From NCBI GenBank assembly GCA_031262105.1, contig JAISIH010000022.1, forward strand, positions 1 to 36,276: a stretch of 36,276 bases of DNA, written 5' to 3'. Below the pieces are notes generated by a model, which made no database searches, was not told the origin of the DNA, and saw only the letters and a program-made list of their open reading frames with translations. The translations under genes were made by a program, and so were the position numbers. The stretch comes from Ruminococcus sp. Lineage in GTDB: Bacteria > Bacillota > Clostridia > Oscillospirales > Ruminococcaceae. Positions 24,615-33,457 of this stretch are shown here, piece by piece. How positions within the stretch are numbered: the first letter of the stretch is position 1; each line of letters starts with the position of its first letter.

Positions 24615-25781
24615 TTAATCGTCGGGGTTATCGGGGGTAAAATCGGCGGAAAGATAGTCTGCGGACATATATTCGTTAAGGTCCATTTCGGAGACTATGC
24701 CGTCATTGTCGTTAAGGGTCGCGTTAATCTCGTCGGAGGAAGGCAGCTCTAAAAAGTCGCTGTAATTGTCGCCGTCTGAAACCGGAGCGGCGGGCAGATT
24801 CGGCAGAGGGAGTGCTTCCATCTCGACAGTGTAAAAATCGTCTATTTTGTCGGGCTTTTTCTTTTCGGGCGGGCGAGGGGTTGCTGTTGCGGTAGGTTTC
24901 GGTTTTTTGTCACCGAAAAAGTCGGCGTAATCGGGCTGTTTAATCTTTGTCGGGTCGAACGGATTGCCGTATTCATCGGTAAGGGGCGGCTCTTCACCGG
25001 GGTGTACATAAGGTCTGCGCGGAGTATTAGCGGCGGCAGGGGGAACATATCCGCCGGAATTCGGAGTCGGAGGCTTATATCCGCCCGGAACATAACCTCC
25101 CGAACTCGGAGGTCTGTAGCCGTTCGGCGAAGAACTTTGCGGCGGGATATAGCCGCCGGCAGGTTGACTGTAAGAAACATCGGGCTTCTTATACCGGCGA
25201 ATTGAAATTAGAACGGTGATTATAACCAAAACTGCGGTTATTCCGATAAGTATGTAACCGCCAATCCACATTATACCTTTTACAGCCGAACTTTCAACGA
25301 ACATCGCCGGGACAATGTTATCTTTATAAAACTGTTCGGCATCGGGACGGGAAAGACCGCCTGTAACGAAGCCGGAAATAAGCTGCTCTTTGTTGCTTTC
25401 GGGAATATCCGAAAAGTAACCTGTAAGCGTTACAGACGCCGCCTCGGGATTAAGCGAAAGGGCAGTCATCTCGCTAATTCTCGTCTCGTCCGACACCATG
25501 ACAATCATCAGCATCACGGTATCTTTCCCGGGAATTCCGGCAGGGACAACGTAATAAGCCGCGTCAAGAATTTCATCGTAACCGCCGTCAAGAAGAACCG
25601 AATCAACCGTTATATCAATCATTTTCCCGCTTTGGCGGCTTGACGGCGGAATGTTATAAATATCTACAGCAGTAGCTTCGCCGTCTGTTATTTCATTGAT
25701 TGCGGGAATTATCCGAAAGCAAAGACCTACCATCGCAAGCGTGATAGAGAACAATATGCCGTATAAAACTTTTTTTACCAT
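24615..25781 (-). CDS. Membrane protein with Pro/Tyr-rich cytoplasmic tail, unknown
   Basis: A 388-residue protein I do not recognise. It has an N-terminal membrane helix or signal (about 4-24), an extracytoplasmic domain (25-168), a second helix (about 169-194), a basic stop (RRYKKP), then a cytoplasmic tail: GYxPP-type repeats rich in Gly/Tyr/Pro (205-250), a Lys/Pro stretch (about 290-312) and an acidic C-terminus. GAGG precedes the ATG. It lies 90 bases after nadA and ahead of the hydrogenase-like gene, which has its own promoter. The tail resembles the N-terminal cytoplasmic region of the HtrA-like protein at 6615-8216. Function unknown; an envelope scaffold or substrate-like role is guesswork. 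Confidence 0.75.
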   Translation of the reverse strand: MVKKVLYGILFSITLAMVGLCFRIIPAINEITDGEATAVDIYNIPPSSRQSGKMIDITVDSVLLDGGYDEILDAAYYVVPAGIPGKDTVMLMIVMVSDETRISEMTALSLNPEAASVTLTGYFSDIPESNKEQLISGFVTGGLSRPDAEQFYKDNIVPAMFVESSAVKGIMWIGGYILIGITAVLVIITVLISIRRYKKPDVSYSQPAGGYIPPQSSSPNGYRPPSSGGYVPGGYKPPTPNSGGYVPPAAANTPRRPYVHPGEEPPLTDEYGNPFDPTKIKQPDYADFFGDKKPKPTATATPRPPEKKKPDKIDDFYTVEMEALPLPNLPAAPVSDGDNYSDFLELPSSDEINATLNDNDGIVSEMDLNEYMSADYLSADFTPDNPDD

Positions 25782-25854
25782 AAAATACCTCGAAAAATCC
25801 TTAAACGTTTAGAAAATAGTGTTTATTAAACGAACCGCGTAGTTAACATTTTTT

Positions 25855-25874
25855 TAACCAAGTGCACTTGGTTA
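25855..25874. repeat. 20-bp perfect palindrome at the nadA stop
   Basis: TAACCAAGTGCACTTGGTTA is its own reverse complement and includes the nadA stop codon. A further half-copy (CCAAGTGC) follows inside nadA, so two alternative hairpins can form. On the minus strand it is followed by A7, not T, so it is not a standard terminator. Confidence 0.75.
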
Positions 25875-26780
25875 TCCAAGTGCTAACATCTTCTCAATGC
25901 ACTTCCCGGCATCCTTAATAAGCTCGTCGGACATTTCGATAGTCAGCCCGCCGCCCTGTAAACTCGCGTAAACGTCGGTGAGGGTGGTTATCTTCATGTT
26001 CGGGCAGATTAATTTTTTCGATAAAATATAAAATTTCTTGTCGGGGCAAAGATACTCCAGATGCTCTGCAATTGAAATTTCCGTGCCTACTATAAACTCT
26101 TTCTCAGCCGCTTCTTTGCAGTATTTCATAATCCCGGAGGTACTTCCGATATAATCCGCAAGCTCGCAGACTTCGGGCTGACATTCGGGGTGAACGGCGA
26201 GTTTTGCGGCAGGGTGGAGCCTTTTAGCATCAAGCGCATCGGACTTTGAAACCGCCGCATGGATAGGACAGCCGCCATGGATAAGATGAAACTTCTTCTC
26301 CGGCACTTTTTTCGCAACGAACGCGCCTAAGTTACAGTCCGGGATAAAGATAATCTCGTCCGCATTAATCTTGCGGCAGATTTCGACCGCCGAGGAGCTT
26401 GTTACACAAACGTCGGCAATGCATTTTAGGTCTGCTGTCGTGTTTATATAGGCGACAACCGCAGCAGTGGGGTGAAGCTTTTTAAGCTGTTCTATCTCGA
26501 ACGGCTCGAACTGTTCCGCCATAGGGCAGCCCGCCGCAGGGTTTGCGAGGACAACGGTTTTTTCAGGCGAGAGGATTTTAACCGTCTCCGCCATGAATTT
26601 AACCCCCGCCATTATGACGGTTTTTTGCGGGAGCTTCCGCGCCGATTCGGAGAGGAGAAAGCTGTCCCCGACGACATCGGCGACTTCCTGTATCTCTTCC
26701 GCTTCGTAGCTGTGGGCTAAGATTGCGATGCCCTTTTCGCGCTTAATTTCTAAAATTTTATCTTGAAGTTCACGTAACAT
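25872..26780 (-). CDS. nadA: Quinolinate synthase NadA
   Basis: A 302-residue enzyme that condenses iminoaspartate with dihydroxyacetone phosphate to quinolinate, the second step of NAD synthesis. The three [4Fe-4S] ligands are in place: C85 (AGCPMA), C171 (HGGCPIH) and C259 (ICPNMK); also seen are LAHSYEAEEIQEVADVVGDS near the start and HPECQPEVC. The length is normal for the three-domain bacterial enzyme. No nadB or nadC lies in the window, which is unusual since they commonly cluster. It starts 4 bases after cimA, with AAAGGA upstream, as the last gene of a long unit. Confidence 0.95.
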   Translation of the reverse strand: MLRELQDKILEIKREKGIAILAHSYEAEEIQEVADVVGDSFLLSESARKLPQKTVIMAGVKFMAETVKILSPEKTVVLANPAAGCPMAEQFEPFEIEQLKKLHPTAAVVAYINTTADLKCIADVCVTSSSAVEICRKINADEIIFIPDCNLGAFVAKKVPEKKFHLIHGGCPIHAAVSKSDALDAKRLHPAAKLAVHPECQPEVCELADYIGSTSGIMKYCKEAAEKEFIVGTEISIAEHLEYLCPDKKFYILSKKLICPNMKITTLTDVYASLQGGGLTIEMSDELIKDAGKCIEKMLALG

Positions 26781-26784
26781 TATA

Positions 26785-28356
26785 TTAATCCTTTTCCTCT
26801 AAGAGAAGTTTATATTTAATACTGTCGATGAGTGCCGAGACGGACGCGTTAATTATGTTCGTTGACGCGCCGACCGTCGTCCAGACGTTAACGCCGTCGG
26901 TACTCTCGATAAGTACGCGGACAATCGCCGCCGTCGCCTCTTTGCTGTCGATAATACGAACCTTATAGTCCGAGAGGTGGACGGTTTCGAGGACGGGATA
27001 AAACTGCGACAACGCCTTGCGGAGTGCCTTGTCAATCGCGTTTACAGGACCGTCCCCCTCGTGAACGCGAAGCTTCGTTTTGTCGTTAACACGCGCCTTT
27101 ATAATCGCGCTGGTGAGAGGCTCTGCATCGCCTGTTTTTTCGCCGAGGATTTTATAATAATCGAGGGTGAAATATTCGGGCATAATCCCGAACCGCTCGC
27201 GAACGAGGATTTCGAGGGAAGCTCCCGCGCCTTCGTATTGGTAGCCGCCAAGTTCCCGCTCTTTAACGGTGCTTATCAGGTCCGAAATTTCGGGGGAGTC
27301 TTTGTCGATAACCCTGTCGGTTAAAATCTTCGACACCTTCGCGATAAGCGCAGCCCGCCCGGCGACTTCGGAGAGCAGGATATTCCGCTCGTTCCCGACA
27401 GAAGCGGGCTTGATGTGTTCAAAAGAAACAGGATTTTTCCGAACGCCGTCCGCGTGCATACCGCCCTTGTGGGCAAACGCCGATTTCCCGACAAAAGGCA
27501 TACCGTCCGGCAGGCGGATATTCGCAATCTCCGCAATCTTCCGCGCCGTCTCGGTAAGCTTCGGGAGGTTTTCGGGCAAAACGCAGTTTAAACCGCGCTT
27601 TAACATCAGTGCAGGGATAACGGCGGAAAGGTTTGTGTTGCCGCAGCGTTCGCCGATCCCGGTAAAAGTCCCCTGAATGTGCGTTACCCCGGCTTTTACG
27701 GCTAAGACTGCATTCGCGTCCGCAAAGCCGCAATCGTTGTGGCAGTGGATACCGAGGATTACGTCGGGGAAGCCGTGCAGAGCAGTCTTTACCGCCCTTG
27801 TAACCTCAAAAATTTCATCAGGGAAAGAGCCGCCGTTCGTGTCGCATAAAACTATCCGCGACGCGCCGGAATTCGCGGCGGTTATTATAACCTTTACGGC
27901 ATAATCGGGGTTAGCCTTATAGCCGTCGTAAAAATGTTCAGCATCAAAGAAAACGGTCTTCTCGGAATCCGCCGCGAATCGGACCGAATCGCTAATCATT
28001 GCAAGGTTTTCGTCAAGCGTTACGCCCAAAATCTCCTTCGCATGAAAAACGGAAGCCTTCCCGAATATGCTTACGTTCTTCGCGGGGGAATCCATCAGCG
28101 ACATGAAAAGCCTGTCGGCTTCACAAGGCATAGCCTTCCGCCTCGTCGCACCAAATGCGACAAGCCGGTCGAGATAATCAAAGGAACTTGAGAAGATTTC
28201 GGAGTCTTTCGGGTTAGAGCCGGGGTTTCCGGCTTCGATAAAGGGTATGCCGAAGTCGGAAAGGGCTTTTATGACTGCCTTTTTGTCGGCAGCGGAAAAG
28301 CTTACGTTTTCGGCTTGCGCTCCGTCGCGAAGTGTTGAGTCGAGTATTTCAATCAT
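26785..28356 (-). CDS. cimA: (R)-citramalate synthase
   Basis: A 523-residue member of the DRE-TIM metallolyase (LeuA/CimA) group. The N-terminal barrel carries LDSTLRDGAQAENVSFS (R10-D11 for catalysis and metal) and the HCHNDCGFADAN metal motif; the C-terminal part (about 400-515) is the allosteric LeuA dimer domain. Its length and the variant LDSTLRDGAQ start fit citramalate synthase rather than isopropylmalate or homocitrate synthase. It joins pyruvate and acetyl-CoA to citramalate, opening the threonine-independent isoleucine route. It lies 42 bases after tcdA and 4 before nadA. Likely feedback control by isoleucine is family knowledge. Confidence 0.9.
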   Translation of the reverse strand: MIEILDSTLRDGAQAENVSFSAADKKAVIKALSDFGIPFIEAGNPGSNPKDSEIFSSSFDYLDRLVAFGATRRKAMPCEADRLFMSLMDSPAKNVSIFGKASVFHAKEILGVTLDENLAMISDSVRFAADSEKTVFFDAEHFYDGYKANPDYAVKVIITAANSGASRIVLCDTNGGSFPDEIFEVTRAVKTALHGFPDVILGIHCHNDCGFADANAVLAVKAGVTHIQGTFTGIGERCGNTNLSAVIPALMLKRGLNCVLPENLPKLTETARKIAEIANIRLPDGMPFVGKSAFAHKGGMHADGVRKNPVSFEHIKPASVGNERNILLSEVAGRAALIAKVSKILTDRVIDKDSPEISDLISTVKERELGGYQYEGAGASLEILVRERFGIMPEYFTLDYYKILGEKTGDAEPLTSAIIKARVNDKTKLRVHEGDGPVNAIDKALRKALSQFYPVLETVHLSDYKVRIIDSKEATAAIVRVLIESTDGVNVWTTVGASTNIINASVSALIDSIKYKLLLEEKD

Positions 28357-28398
28357 TAATTTTACCGTTTTTCTTAAAATTAATTTCAGATGTAAATT

Positions 28399-29145
28399 TC
28401 ATATTTCGAGCAAATCCCGTATAACCTCGGAGGCGATTATAAGCCCGGCCGCGCCGGGAACGAAGGCTGTACTGCCGGGAACGGGCTTTTTATATGCGCT
28501 GCCCGAACTCGCCGCGCCAATCGCACCCTCCGTGCCGCCCGTACCCGAATCAACCGGCGTAACCGGCGGCTCGGTTGACCAGACGACCTTCACGTCCGTA
28601 ATCCCCCGCTGTTTTAGCTCATACCGCATAATCCGCGCGAGGGGGCAGGTATGTGTCTTTTTTATGTCGGTAATTAAAAGCTTTGTCGGGTCGAATTTAT
28701 TGCCCGTTCCCATGCAGGATATAACGGGAATTCCTTCATTTTTCGCTCGCGTTATTATCGCAATCTTCGCCGAAACAGTATCAATTGCATCAACAATATA
28801 GTCATATTCGGAGAAGTCTATTGCACTTTCTGTTTCGGGAAGATAGAATATATCGTATGTATTAACCTTGCAGTCGGGGTTAATAGAAATTATACGCTCT
28901 TTTGCCGCCGAAGCCTTCTTCACGCCGAGGCTACAGCCTGTTGCGAATATCTGTCGGTTAAGATTACTCTCTGTATAAACATCATTATCTATAACTCCAA
29001 GTGTACCAATACCGCTTCTTGCGAGGGCTTCGACAACGTGTCCCCCGACGCCGCCTAAACCGAAGACGGCGACGCGTGCTTTGCTTAATCTGTCTATGCC
29101 GTCATCAGTCACCAATTTTGCAAGCCTTGAAAAAGAATCTTTCAT
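28399..29145 (-). CDS. tcdA: tRNA threonylcarbamoyladenosine dehydratase
   Basis: A 248-residue E1-like (ThiF/MoeB superfamily) enzyme. The ATP-binding loop G-L-G-G-V-G-G lies at residues 29-35, followed by VIDNDVYTESNLNRQ with the catalytic Arg, and VISCMGTGNKFDPTKL (about 141-156), which marks TcdA/CsdL rather than ThiF. It cyclises t6A37 of tRNA to ct6A in the cytoplasm, using ATP. It starts 2 bases after nrdR ends. There is no sulfur-carrier gene nearby, which supports TcdA over ThiF or MoeB. Confidence 0.92.
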   Translation of the reverse strand: MKDSFSRLAKLVTDDGIDRLSKARVAVFGLGGVGGHVVEALARSGIGTLGVIDNDVYTESNLNRQIFATGCSLGVKKASAAKERIISINPDCKVNTYDIFYLPETESAIDFSEYDYIVDAIDTVSAKIAIITRAKNEGIPVISCMGTGNKFDPTKLLITDIKKTHTCPLARIMRYELKQRGITDVKVVWSTEPPVTPVDSGTGGTEGAIGAASSGSAYKKPVPGSTAFVPGAAGLIIASEVIRDLLEI

Positions 29146-29147
29146 AT

Positions 29148-29606
29148 TTACGCTTCCGGGAAAATTTCCGATATAATCTTTACGAAGCTGTCCGCGCTGT
29201 CGAAGTCTTTGTAGACCGAAGCGAATCTTATATAGGCTACATTATCGAGGGCGGCAAGCTCCTCAAGCACCATGTCGCCGATTTGTGACGTCGTAAAGGT
29301 TGTCCCGCGGACTTCATTACAGCGTTCTTCAATCCGCTCCGCAATCCCCACAATCTGTTCAGCCGAGACGGGGCGTTTTTTCACCGCGCCTGAAATCCCG
29401 GCGATAATCTTCGCCCGGTTAAACATCTCAACCGTGCCGTTCTTTTTCTGGACAAGGAGGGTGCGGGAGTCGATTATATCGTAGTTTTCGTAGGTCGTGA
29501 ACCGCTTAAAACAGGCAGTACATTCGCGCCGCCTCTTAATCCGACGGTCAACCGTCCGCGAGTCGATAACCTTCGTCTCGGTTTCATTGCAGAATGGGCA
29601 GATCAT
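29148..29606 (-). CDS. nrdR: Ribonucleotide reductase repressor NrdR
   Basis: A 152-residue regulator with the N-terminal zinc ribbon (C3,C6,C29,C32; MICPFC and ECTACFKRFTTYE) and an ATP-cone domain (about 48-138). It binds NrdR boxes and represses ribonucleotide reductase genes when dATP is high. No nrd gene is in the window and I find no convincing pair of NrdR boxes here, so targets lie elsewhere. It begins 10 bases after the lipoprotein gene and runs 2 bases ahead of tcdA. Length and motifs are textbook. Confidence 0.96.
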   Translation of the reverse strand: MICPFCNETETKVIDSRTVDRRIKRRRECTACFKRFTTYENYDIIDSRTLLVQKKNGTVEMFNRAKIIAGISGAVKKRPVSAEQIVGIAERIEERCNEVRGTTFTTSQIGDMVLEELAALDNVAYIRFASVYKDFDSADSFVKIISEIFPEA

Positions 29607-29616
29607 AAAAATTTCC

Positions 29617-30753
29617 TTATTTATACGGATATTTATATTTTTGGGCTACAAATCCCGGGGGATTATTTGTCGCTATAATAAAATCATCGAGAGGCTCGAG
29701 GGTCGTTACGCCGTTAATTGTGCGGAACTGTTCGACAGGGTAAAGATTGCTGACATCTTCGACTAAGGCGTCGGTTAAAATTACGCTGCCGAGGGAGGTA
29801 TCCCTTACATTATTTACCTGAAGCGTATGGAGTTTGCCGTTTATATCGCGGTATTTTTGCGGCGCCTGCCTAAACATTTCCGCCGTAATTTCTTCCGAAA
29901 AATACCGTCTGATATAGCTTTCAAGCTCCGCAAGGGTCGAAAATCTCGGGTCGTTAACCGCGAAATAATATTCATCCATGCCGGTTGAATTATTGAAGAA
30001 CGGCTCGAATTCCGCCTGTACTGCGAAAGTTCTGTCCGTGAAATAGCTGTAAAGGTCGTTGCAGACAGCCATTGCCGCGTAGCCGTAATATAGCGGATTG
30101 TCAAACGTCGTTTTTTCGGTCGCTTTCGTGAAGGTCATTGCGTTCGGGTCGAAGGTGTATGTGTTAATTAACACGACGTAACTGCCGTTGTCGGTATAGA
30201 TAAGCTCTGCCGGGGGCATGAACTTGTTAATCTCTGTCGGGATAAGGACCGTGTCGGGCAGAACGCTCAGATGTTCCATCGTATAAAGCGTGTTGTCAAA
30301 AAGCTCCAGCGGCATAAAAACGCCGTCTTTTATGCCGTATATTTTTGAAACATATTCGTCCGCGCCGGTCTTGCGGAAAATAACCTGCAACAGTTCCCTT
30401 GCAGGGTCTGAGGGGAATCGCCCGGGGAGGATAAAGCAGTTTTCCTCCGAAAGCAGCGTGCTTTCACAGCCCGCCGGGAGCGAGTCAATACAGGTCGAGA
30501 CTTCATAGAAGCGGTTTTCAATCGTGAAGATTATGTCGCGGTCGGTGCAGACTGCCGTTATGATGTAGTTGTCGGTGCTGTCGGAAAATTCAAAGGTGTA
30601 ACCGTCGCCCGAATAAACCGCGTTGTCGAAGCTCTCCGACACAACCGTTGTAACAGATGTTGCCGCCGGTTCAGAGTCAGAAACGGGCGGTTGCCCGGTA
30701 CTACAGGCGGTTATTATAAATATGATTAATACGAACGGTATAAGTCTATTCAT
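29617..30753 (-). CDS. Lipoprotein, unknown
   Basis: A 378-residue lipoprotein. The start at 30753 gives MNRLIPFVLIIFIITAC, a lipoprotein signal with lipidation at C17; a longer frame has no such fit. After a Ser/Thr-rich linker comes a beta-rich domain (about 45-260) and a smaller C-terminal domain (about 260-350: NDPRFSTLAELESYIRRYFSEE, then IVILTDALVEDV-like strands), which loosely resembles IseA/DUF-type domains of Firmicute lipoproteins. It overlaps ung by 8 bases and precedes nrdR by 10. It would sit on the outer membrane face; role unknown. Confidence 0.72.
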   Translation of the reverse strand: MNRLIPFVLIIFIITACSTGQPPVSDSEPAATSVTTVVSESFDNAVYSGDGYTFEFSDSTDNYIITAVCTDRDIIFTIENRFYEVSTCIDSLPAGCESTLLSEENCFILPGRFPSDPARELLQVIFRKTGADEYVSKIYGIKDGVFMPLELFDNTLYTMEHLSVLPDTVLIPTEINKFMPPAELIYTDNGSYVVLINTYTFDPNAMTFTKATEKTTFDNPLYYGYAAMAVCNDLYSYFTDRTFAVQAEFEPFFNNSTGMDEYYFAVNDPRFSTLAELESYIRRYFSEEITAEMFRQAPQKYRDINGKLHTLQVNNVRDTSLGSVILTDALVEDVSNLYPVEQFRTINGVTTLEPLDDFIIATNNPPGFVAQKYKYPYK

Positions 30754-31423
30754 GAAGATCGGCAATGCTCCAATCAACCTCGGGGAGGTTTTTTTCACGC
30801 AAAAAGTTATTCGCCTTTGAAAAATGTTTACAGCCGAAAAAGCCGTTATAAGCGGAGAGCGGGGTGGGGTGGGATGCCTCTAAAACAAGGTGAGACCTGC
30901 CAATTAAAGGTTTTTTTGAACGCGCCGGACCGCCCCATAGGATAAACACAACGGGCTTTTCGCGAAGGCTTAGCTGTCTTATAATCTCGGAGGTTAACGT
31001 CTCCCAACCTCGGTTTTTGTGGGAATTCGCCTGCCCGGCGCGGACGGTCAGCACGGTGTTAAGCAGTAGCACGCCGTTTTCCGCCCAAGATGAAAGGCAG
31101 CCGTGGTTCGGGATTTTTATCCCCAAATCGGAGTGAAGCTCGGTGAAGATATTTTTTAGCGACGGCGGCGGCGTTATTCCGGGTTTAACCGAAAAGCACA
31201 TTCCGTGTGCCTGTCCTGCGCCATGGTAAGGGTCCTGCCCTAAGATTACTGCCTTGACGTCGCAGAAAGCCGTGGTTTTCAGCGCGTTAAAAATGTCGTA
31301 CATATCGGGATAAATCGTGTAAGCCCGATATTCCTCTTTTAAGAATTCCCGAAGATTTCTATAGTATTCAGCGCTAAATTGCGGGGCTAAAATTTCGTCC
31401 CAGTCGTTGCCGATATTAACCAT
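30746..31423 (-). CDS. ung: Uracil-DNA glycosylase (family 1)
   Basis: A 225-residue enzyme that removes uracil from DNA to begin base excision repair. It shows the water-activating motif G62-Q-D64-P-Y-H67 and the leucine-loop motif H185-P-T-P-L-S-A with NGFFG. The ATG at 31423 is chosen because it gives the normal family length (about 225); an upstream in-frame start would add 30 unrelated residues inside the previous gene. It starts 1 base after the D,D-carboxypeptidase gene and overlaps the lipoprotein gene by 8. Confidence 0.95.
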   Translation of the reverse strand: MVNIGNDWDEILAPQFSAEYYRNLREFLKEEYRAYTIYPDMYDIFNALKTTAFCDVKAVILGQDPYHGAGQAHGMCFSVKPGITPPPSLKNIFTELHSDLGIKIPNHGCLSSWAENGVLLLNTVLTVRAGQANSHKNRGWETLTSEIIRQLSLREKPVVFILWGGPARSKKPLIGRSHLVLEASHPTPLSAYNGFFGCKHFSKANNFLREKNLPEVDWSIADLHE

Positions 31424-31424
31424 A

Positions 31425-32546
31425 TTATTCCTCAATGTTCTCGCGGATATAGGCAAACGCGGAGTCGAGGAGGGATATTGTCTCGGTCCAGCGTATATCG
31501 GAGGCTTCCGCACCCATCGTTACACAGATTACATCATGCCCGAAGCGTGTCGCAAGTGCCGATACGCAATACCCGGACTCGTCCGTCATGCCCGTTTTTA
31601 AGCCCCTTGCGTAAAGATAATAGCAATCCGCAGAAGACTCCTGTATAAGCAGGTTTGAGTTCTCCCAAGCGACAGTCTCGCCGGACTCGAAAGTTTCGTT
31701 AACGTACTGCTTGTCAGCCGATTCTAAAAGGAGCGGATATTCCATCGCATGGATAGAAATTTTTAACATATCGACGGCGGTTGTGTAGTGGTTATCGTCG
31801 TGGAAGCCGTCAGGGACTGTAAAATGCGTGTTCGCCGCGCCGATATTATGGAGCGTCTCGTTACAGCGCGTCATGAAGACGTCAACCGCCGTTTTCGGGC
31901 TTAGGGTTTCATCGCCCGCTATAAACCGCCCGCAGGCAACCGCCGCCGTGTATGCGGCATCGTTCCCCGAGGGGAGCATAAGCGCGTCAATCATATTCGC
32001 CATGGAAAGGACGTTCCCTTTTTGAAGCATGGCGAGGCTTGAGCCGGGCTGAACAAGCTCCTGCTCGTCCCCGACCGTGAAGAGGAAATCTTCCGGCAGC
32101 ACGTCAAGAAGCACAGAAGCTGTGAGGAGCTTTGTGGTACTCGCGGGGAAGCATTTTTTGTCCGCGGATTTCTGGAACAAAACCTTCCCGTCCGTGACGT
32201 CATAAAGAATAACATACGCAGATTTTAGCGACGTTTCGATCGGGAATTCCGTATCAAGGTTTATGTCAATAAACTTTGAATCGTCAGCGAAAACGGCGGC
32301 AAGAGGCTCGCCGGTCTCGTCCCCGATAACAGCCGGTTCAATCGGTATTACAGTCTCGTCGGGGGGGATAACGGAATAATCCGACGCCTCAAGAACAATC
32401 GGCACGGGTTCATATTCGTTGACCGCCTTGACGATAATAGCAGTTGCCCCGCCGAGGATTGCTAAGATAAAAATCAGCGAAAAAATCCTGTCAATGCGAA
32501 TTTTAGCCTTCCGCGCTTTGTTTTTTTTATGTATTTTCTTACTCAT
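31425..32546 (-). CDS. D-alanyl-D-alanine carboxypeptidase (S11)
   Basis: A 373-residue cell-wall enzyme. A basic N-terminus and one helix (about 20-42) anchor it; the S11 penicillin-binding domain (about 95-370) has all three active-site motifs: S136-T-T-K139, S193-G-N195 and K317-T-G319. It trims the terminal D-Ala from peptidoglycan stem pentapeptides outside the membrane. There is no cleavable signal and no C-terminal amphipathic anchor as in DacA, so it is membrane-tethered at its N-terminus. Its ATG overlaps the sugar kinase stop as ATGA. Which paralogue (DacA, DacB or DacF type) cannot be said. Confidence 0.9.
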   Translation of the reverse strand: MSKKIHKKNKARKAKIRIDRIFSLIFILAILGGATAIIVKAVNEYEPVPIVLEASDYSVIPPDETVIPIEPAVIGDETGEPLAAVFADDSKFIDINLDTEFPIETSLKSAYVILYDVTDGKVLFQKSADKKCFPASTTKLLTASVLLDVLPEDFLFTVGDEQELVQPGSSLAMLQKGNVLSMANMIDALMLPSGNDAAYTAAVACGRFIAGDETLSPKTAVDVFMTRCNETLHNIGAANTHFTVPDGFHDDNHYTTAVDMLKISIHAMEYPLLLESADKQYVNETFESGETVAWENSNLLIQESSADCYYLYARGLKTGMTDESGYCVSALATRFGHDVICVTMGAEASDIRWTETISLLDSAFAYIRENIEE

Positions 32547-33457
32547 AAACTTAAATCAAAATCTACTGCTCTTATTTCGGAATCAAAAAGCTCTTCTATT
32601 AATTCGGCTGTCGGTAAACCTTCGGAGAAAGCCGCCGCCGCCCCCGCCGCATTGGCGAGGCGAAGCGAATCATGCAGAGAGTTGTATCTTGCCGTTCCCG
32701 CGATGAATCCGGCAAGGCAGGAATCCCCCGCCCCAACGGTGTTAACGGCTTTTCGCAGGTGCGGCGTAATCCCGATTACCTTGTCGGGCAGGATAAGCAT
32801 AACGCCGCTTTCGCCGAGCGTTAATAAAACGCCGCCCGCACCGCCTGTTACGCCGTCAGCAGTGAGAAGTTTTTTCGCAAGCTTTACAAGTTCCCTTATA
32901 TCGCCGGTCCGCTCTGTCTGAAAAATTTCGGCAATTTCACTATCGTTCGGCGCGATAAAAATGGGCGAAAGTGATAAGAAATCAATCAGAGCCTGCCCCG
33001 AAACATCGCAGATAAGGCTAAACGGTCTGCCGCCGAACATCTTTTTTATGTCAACATTTTCGGGAACCCGCCCCGAAACAATTAAGCCGTCTTCTTCCGT
33101 CAACGTATCAAGAACAGCGGACAACCTGCTAATTTCATCTTCGGTTAACGCCGAAACAGGCGCGTTAACCTCTGTACTCCGGAATTTAACGTTAATTCGG
33201 GAATTCGCGGAAGTTTCAATATTGATTATATCAACATCATAAACGCCGCATAGCCTTACAATCTCCGCCCCGACAAAGCCGCCGCTTAAAATTATCGCGG
33301 TTGAATCAACGCCGAGCGTTTTTAACACCCGCGAAAGATTAAGCCCTTTTCCGCCGAGTTCATATCGAACCTTTTCTGCTCGTGTAACTCCGGTAATATC
33401 GCCGCAATCTATGTAATAGTCAAGGGAGGGCGAAAATGTTAATGTATAAATTTTCAT
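32543..33457 (-). CDS. pfkB: PfkB-family hexose kinase (1-phosphofructokinase-like)
   Basis: A 304-residue sugar kinase of the FruK/LacC type. It has the N-terminal substrate motif with ELGGKGLN (33-40) and the ATP/anion-hole motif NTVGAGDS (239-246) with catalytic D245. These enzymes phosphorylate fructose 1-phosphate or tagatose 6-phosphate. No fructose PTS or FruR gene adjoins it, so the usual fruK context is missing and tagatose 6-phosphate or another sugar phosphate is possible. It overlaps fumarase alpha by ATGA, with GAGAGG seven bases before the ATG. Confidence 0.85.
   Translation of the reverse strand: MKIYTLTFSPSLDYYIDCGDITGVTRAEKVRYELGGKGLNLSRVLKTLGVDSTAIILSGGFVGAEIVRLCGVYDVDIINIETSANSRINVKFRSTEVNAPVSALTEDEISRLSAVLDTLTEEDGLIVSGRVPENVDIKKMFGGRPFSLICDVSGQALIDFLSLSPIFIAPNDSEIAEIFQTERTGDIRELVKLAKKLLTADGVTGGAGGVLLTLGESGVMLILPDKVIGITPHLRKAVNTVGAGDSCLAGFIAGTARYNSLHDSLRLANAAGAAAAFSEGLPTAELIEELFDSEIRAVDFDLSL

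Noticed and set aside
25855-25874. Intrinsic terminator after nadA
   Set aside because: The stem is good but the coding strand continues with A7, not T.
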